This document shows positions 7,719 to 8,496 of a stretch of 8,496 bases of DNA, in pieces. The DNA comes from Legionella qingyii (GTDB lineage Bacteria; Pseudomonadota; Gammaproteobacteria; Legionellales; Legionellaceae). A program made the translations under genes and the position numbers. The stretch spans positions 883 to 9,378 of the forward strand of contig NZ_QHJG01000065.1 of the NCBI RefSeq assembly GCF_003184185.1, in the 5' to 3' direction. Position 1 is the stretch's first letter. Every line of letters starts with the position of its first letter. Below the pieces are notes generated by a model that had not been told where the DNA came from, searched no databases, and saw nothing but the letters and a program-made list of their open reading frames with translations.

Positions 7719-7759
7719 AATATTTCACGTATATTTCACGATAAAAAAACATTTCACAT
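7718..7759 (-). promoter_or_regulatory. DUF1016-integrase promoter with three TAAAGTG repeats
   Basis: In gene sense a perfect TATAAT lies at 7723-7718, about 44 bases before the start codon. The motif TAAAGTG, as read left to right, recurs at 7722-7728, 7733-7739 and 7751-7757, with steps of 11 and 18 bases; the first overlaps the -10. No clear -35 is visible, which fits an activator-dependent promoter. Confidence 0.45.
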
Positions 7760-7823
7760 TGTATTGTTATTTATCGTCACGTAGTTATTATTTATATTGA
7801 GTTACTTTAATTTATTATAAAAA

Positions 7824-7854
7824 ATGTACCCTTATGTACCTCTATGTAACCCTT
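7824..7854. repeat. Three 10-bp-phased direct repeats, candidate integrase arm sites
   Basis: TACATGG at 7824-7830 and 7834-7840 and TACATTGG at 7844-7851 recur every ten bases, one helical turn, each followed by purines. They end about 15 bases before the tRNA fragment on the element side, where arm-type binding sites of a P4-type integrase or excisionase sites would be expected. Confidence 0.55.
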
Positions 7855-7865
7855 AAATAATATAA

Positions 7866-7914
7866 GCGGAAGCCCTCCGTCCCCAGCGTCCAAGTTAAGG
7901 ACAGTGAGGCTGGT
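7866..7914 (+). pseudogene. 3' half of tRNA-Pro(CGG), candidate attR
   Basis: Reading left to right, the anticodon loop TTCGGGA (7870-7876, anticodon CGG at 7872-7874) is followed by GGCAG, a variable stretch, a T-arm (GCAGG at 7887-7891, TTCAATT loop, CCTGT), CACTCCG, discriminator A and encoded CCA (7912-7914). The bases to the left do not supply a D-arm or the CGGAGTG acceptor half, and the anticodon stem pairs only for its inner three bp. This is therefore a truncated copy, as left at the attachment junction far from the intact tRNA gene. The crossover probably falls in or near the anticodon stem-loop. Confidence 0.88.
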
Positions 7915-7925
7915 TATTTTAGTTC

Positions 7926-7949
7926 CTAAAAACCTCAAAAAGTTTTTAG
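7926..7949. terminator. Inverted repeat just after the tRNA end
   Basis: GATTTTTG (7926-7933) and CAAAAATC (7942-7949) are perfect 8-bp arms with an 8-base loop, starting 12 bases after CCA. It may be the native terminator of the chromosomal tRNA-Pro gene, but the stem is AT-rich and no clean T-run follows. Confidence 0.3.
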
Positions 7950-8029
7950 TTTAATAGTAAAATCCCACGTTTAACTTACTTAGTACTACGTTTCCTTTGT
8001 TTTATTAATAGATTATGCAACATGCTAAA

Positions 8030-8496
8030 TACTTCTTTAAGTGAAATGAAAAGAACTGAGATTAGGGAAAAAGAAGAAAACGAAACCTGACAGTGGGTCT
8101 GTAATTAGGATTATAAGGTGTTATATAACAGCCGATACCTTCAAATTAACTACTCTGTAGATTTTTTTCTTGTCTAGGTAGACGACTTCTCTCACAAGGA
8201 TAAAACTATTTTCCTATATTCTCTTAAACCCGTCCTGTGCCATTAAATGGACCTCAATTACGGTGCAAAAATAGACGGTAATTTTTATTTTCGAGTAGAA
8301 AATAACCACATTCAATGTTTCACTCGCTCGGCCTTTTTTAGTCTTCAATACTATTTTCTCTTTCGAAAATAACGTCTCTTGTCTAATTAGGTCTATTGTA
8401 GCATAAGGAAAGAGTTAGAAGGTTGAAAAGTTGGGTTTTTGTTCAAACCTATATGTGATATCGGAGTTGCCTTTTAGTTGAAGGATGGTTTCTGAA
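8030..8496 (+). CDS. Secreted gamma-glutamylcyclotransferase-like protein (3' end cut by window edge)
   Basis: The first 155 residues are visible and the frame is open to the edge. The start MKKFTLLFLTLIPFSSFA is a signal peptide with likely cleavage after residue 18, so the product is probably periplasmic or secreted. YIVGYGSLI at 32-40 is the substrate-loop signature of the GGCT fold, and YDKRESFYCRE at 107-117 carries Glu111 at the usual acid/base position. GGCT enzymes cyclise gamma-glutamyl groups to 5-oxoproline; an exported version is unusual, and the substrate is unknown. It lies beyond the tRNA fragment, so it is probably a chromosomal gene next to the insertion site. No clear Shine-Dalgarno precedes the ATG. 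Confidence 0.85.

Larger units (their letters stand above)
1..7914. mobile_element. Right-hand part of an integrative conjugative element with F-type transfer genes
   Basis: This stretch carries the start of an F-type mating-pair-formation operon, lvr-type regulators, a divergent repressor, a tyrosine integrase, and a tRNA-Pro 3' half at the right boundary. The tRNA fragment reads left to right and lacks its 5' half. For an element inserted into a tRNA 3' end, this is the pattern at the junction away from the intact tRNA, so the element lies to the left of 7914 and continues beyond position 1. The intact tRNA-Pro and the other attachment site would be off-window. A decayed island is possible, but most genes here are open. 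Confidence 0.8.
1..8496. other. Whole window printed with inverted polarity (complement, not reverse complement)
   Basis: Complementing each base in place gives twelve continuous or edge-cut coding regions with family motifs, Shine-Dalgarno sequences at sensible spacing, and a tRNA T-arm, acceptor stem and CCA end at 7887-7914. The literal strands give only short low-complexity frames. Gene motifs such as the integrase HDLRH/GHSD/LRYAH set cannot arise by chance in the complement reading. The printed line is therefore a strand written 3'->5'. Whether this was deliberate or a file-handling error cannot be seen. Confidence 0.97.

Noticed and set aside
7866..7914. A complete tRNA gene
   Set aside because: The D-arm and 5' acceptor half are missing from the preceding bases, so only a 3' fragment is supported.
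1..8496. CRISPR array or insertion sequence
   Set aside because: No regularly spaced 20-40-base repeats and no transposase motif were seen in either reading; the only repeats are the short ones listed.

Overview
READING NOTE. The printed window is base-complemented without being reversed: it is one DNA strand written 3'->5'. Read literally, neither strand has a credible gene; the longest literal open frame is 115 codons and low in complexity. When every base is complemented in place, keeping the coordinates, the window fills with well-spaced genes, ribosome binding sites and a tRNA 3' end. All features below come from that complemented reading. '+' means transcribed left to right in window coordinates and '-' means right to left.

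ORGANISM AND ELEMENT. The corrected DNA is AT-rich. It looks like the right-hand end of an integrative conjugative element (ICE) in a gammaproteobacterium, most likely Legionella or a close relative. The evidence is an F-type transfer operon start (traA-traL-traE), preceded by what look like Legionella lvrA and lvrB genes with a divergent repressor (the lvrR-lvrA-lvrB arrangement), plus a P4-type tyrosine integrase. The element ends in the 3' half of a tRNA-Pro(CGG) gene. The genus is inferred from gene content; no search was run.

LAYOUT. 1-861: traE (cut by the window edge), traL and the traA-like pilin, all '-', with strong Shine-Dalgarno sequences. 862-982: gap holding a possible degenerate csrT/lvrC (CsrA-like) remnant. 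983-2531: lvrB and lvrA, overlapping, '-'. 2532-2649: divergent promoter and operator region. 2650-4416: three '+' genes, namely an XRE/S24-like repressor, a TfoX N-terminal-domain protein and a YfcG-type glutathione transferase. 4520-6596: two '-' genes, an unrecognised protein with a PD-(D/E)xK nuclease motif and the integrase. 6571-7674: a DUF1016 (YhcG-like) PD-(D/E)xK nuclease gene whose end overlaps the integrase start. 7675-7865: regulatory repeats, a duplicated palindrome and three 10-bp-phased repeats that look like integrase arm sites. 7866-7914: tRNA-Pro 3' fragment, the likely attR. 7915-8496: probable chromosomal flank with a secreted gamma-glutamylcyclotransferase-like gene running off the right edge.

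HOW IT FITS TOGETHER. The repressor and lvrA are divergent across a short region with two palindromes, which suggests a switch controlling entry into the transfer programme (lvrA-lvrB-tra). The integrase sits near the attachment site and is probably translated with the DUF1016 nuclease, so excision and nuclease functions may be co-regulated. The TfoX-like and YfcG-like genes appear to be cargo or accessory regulators co-directional with the repressor.
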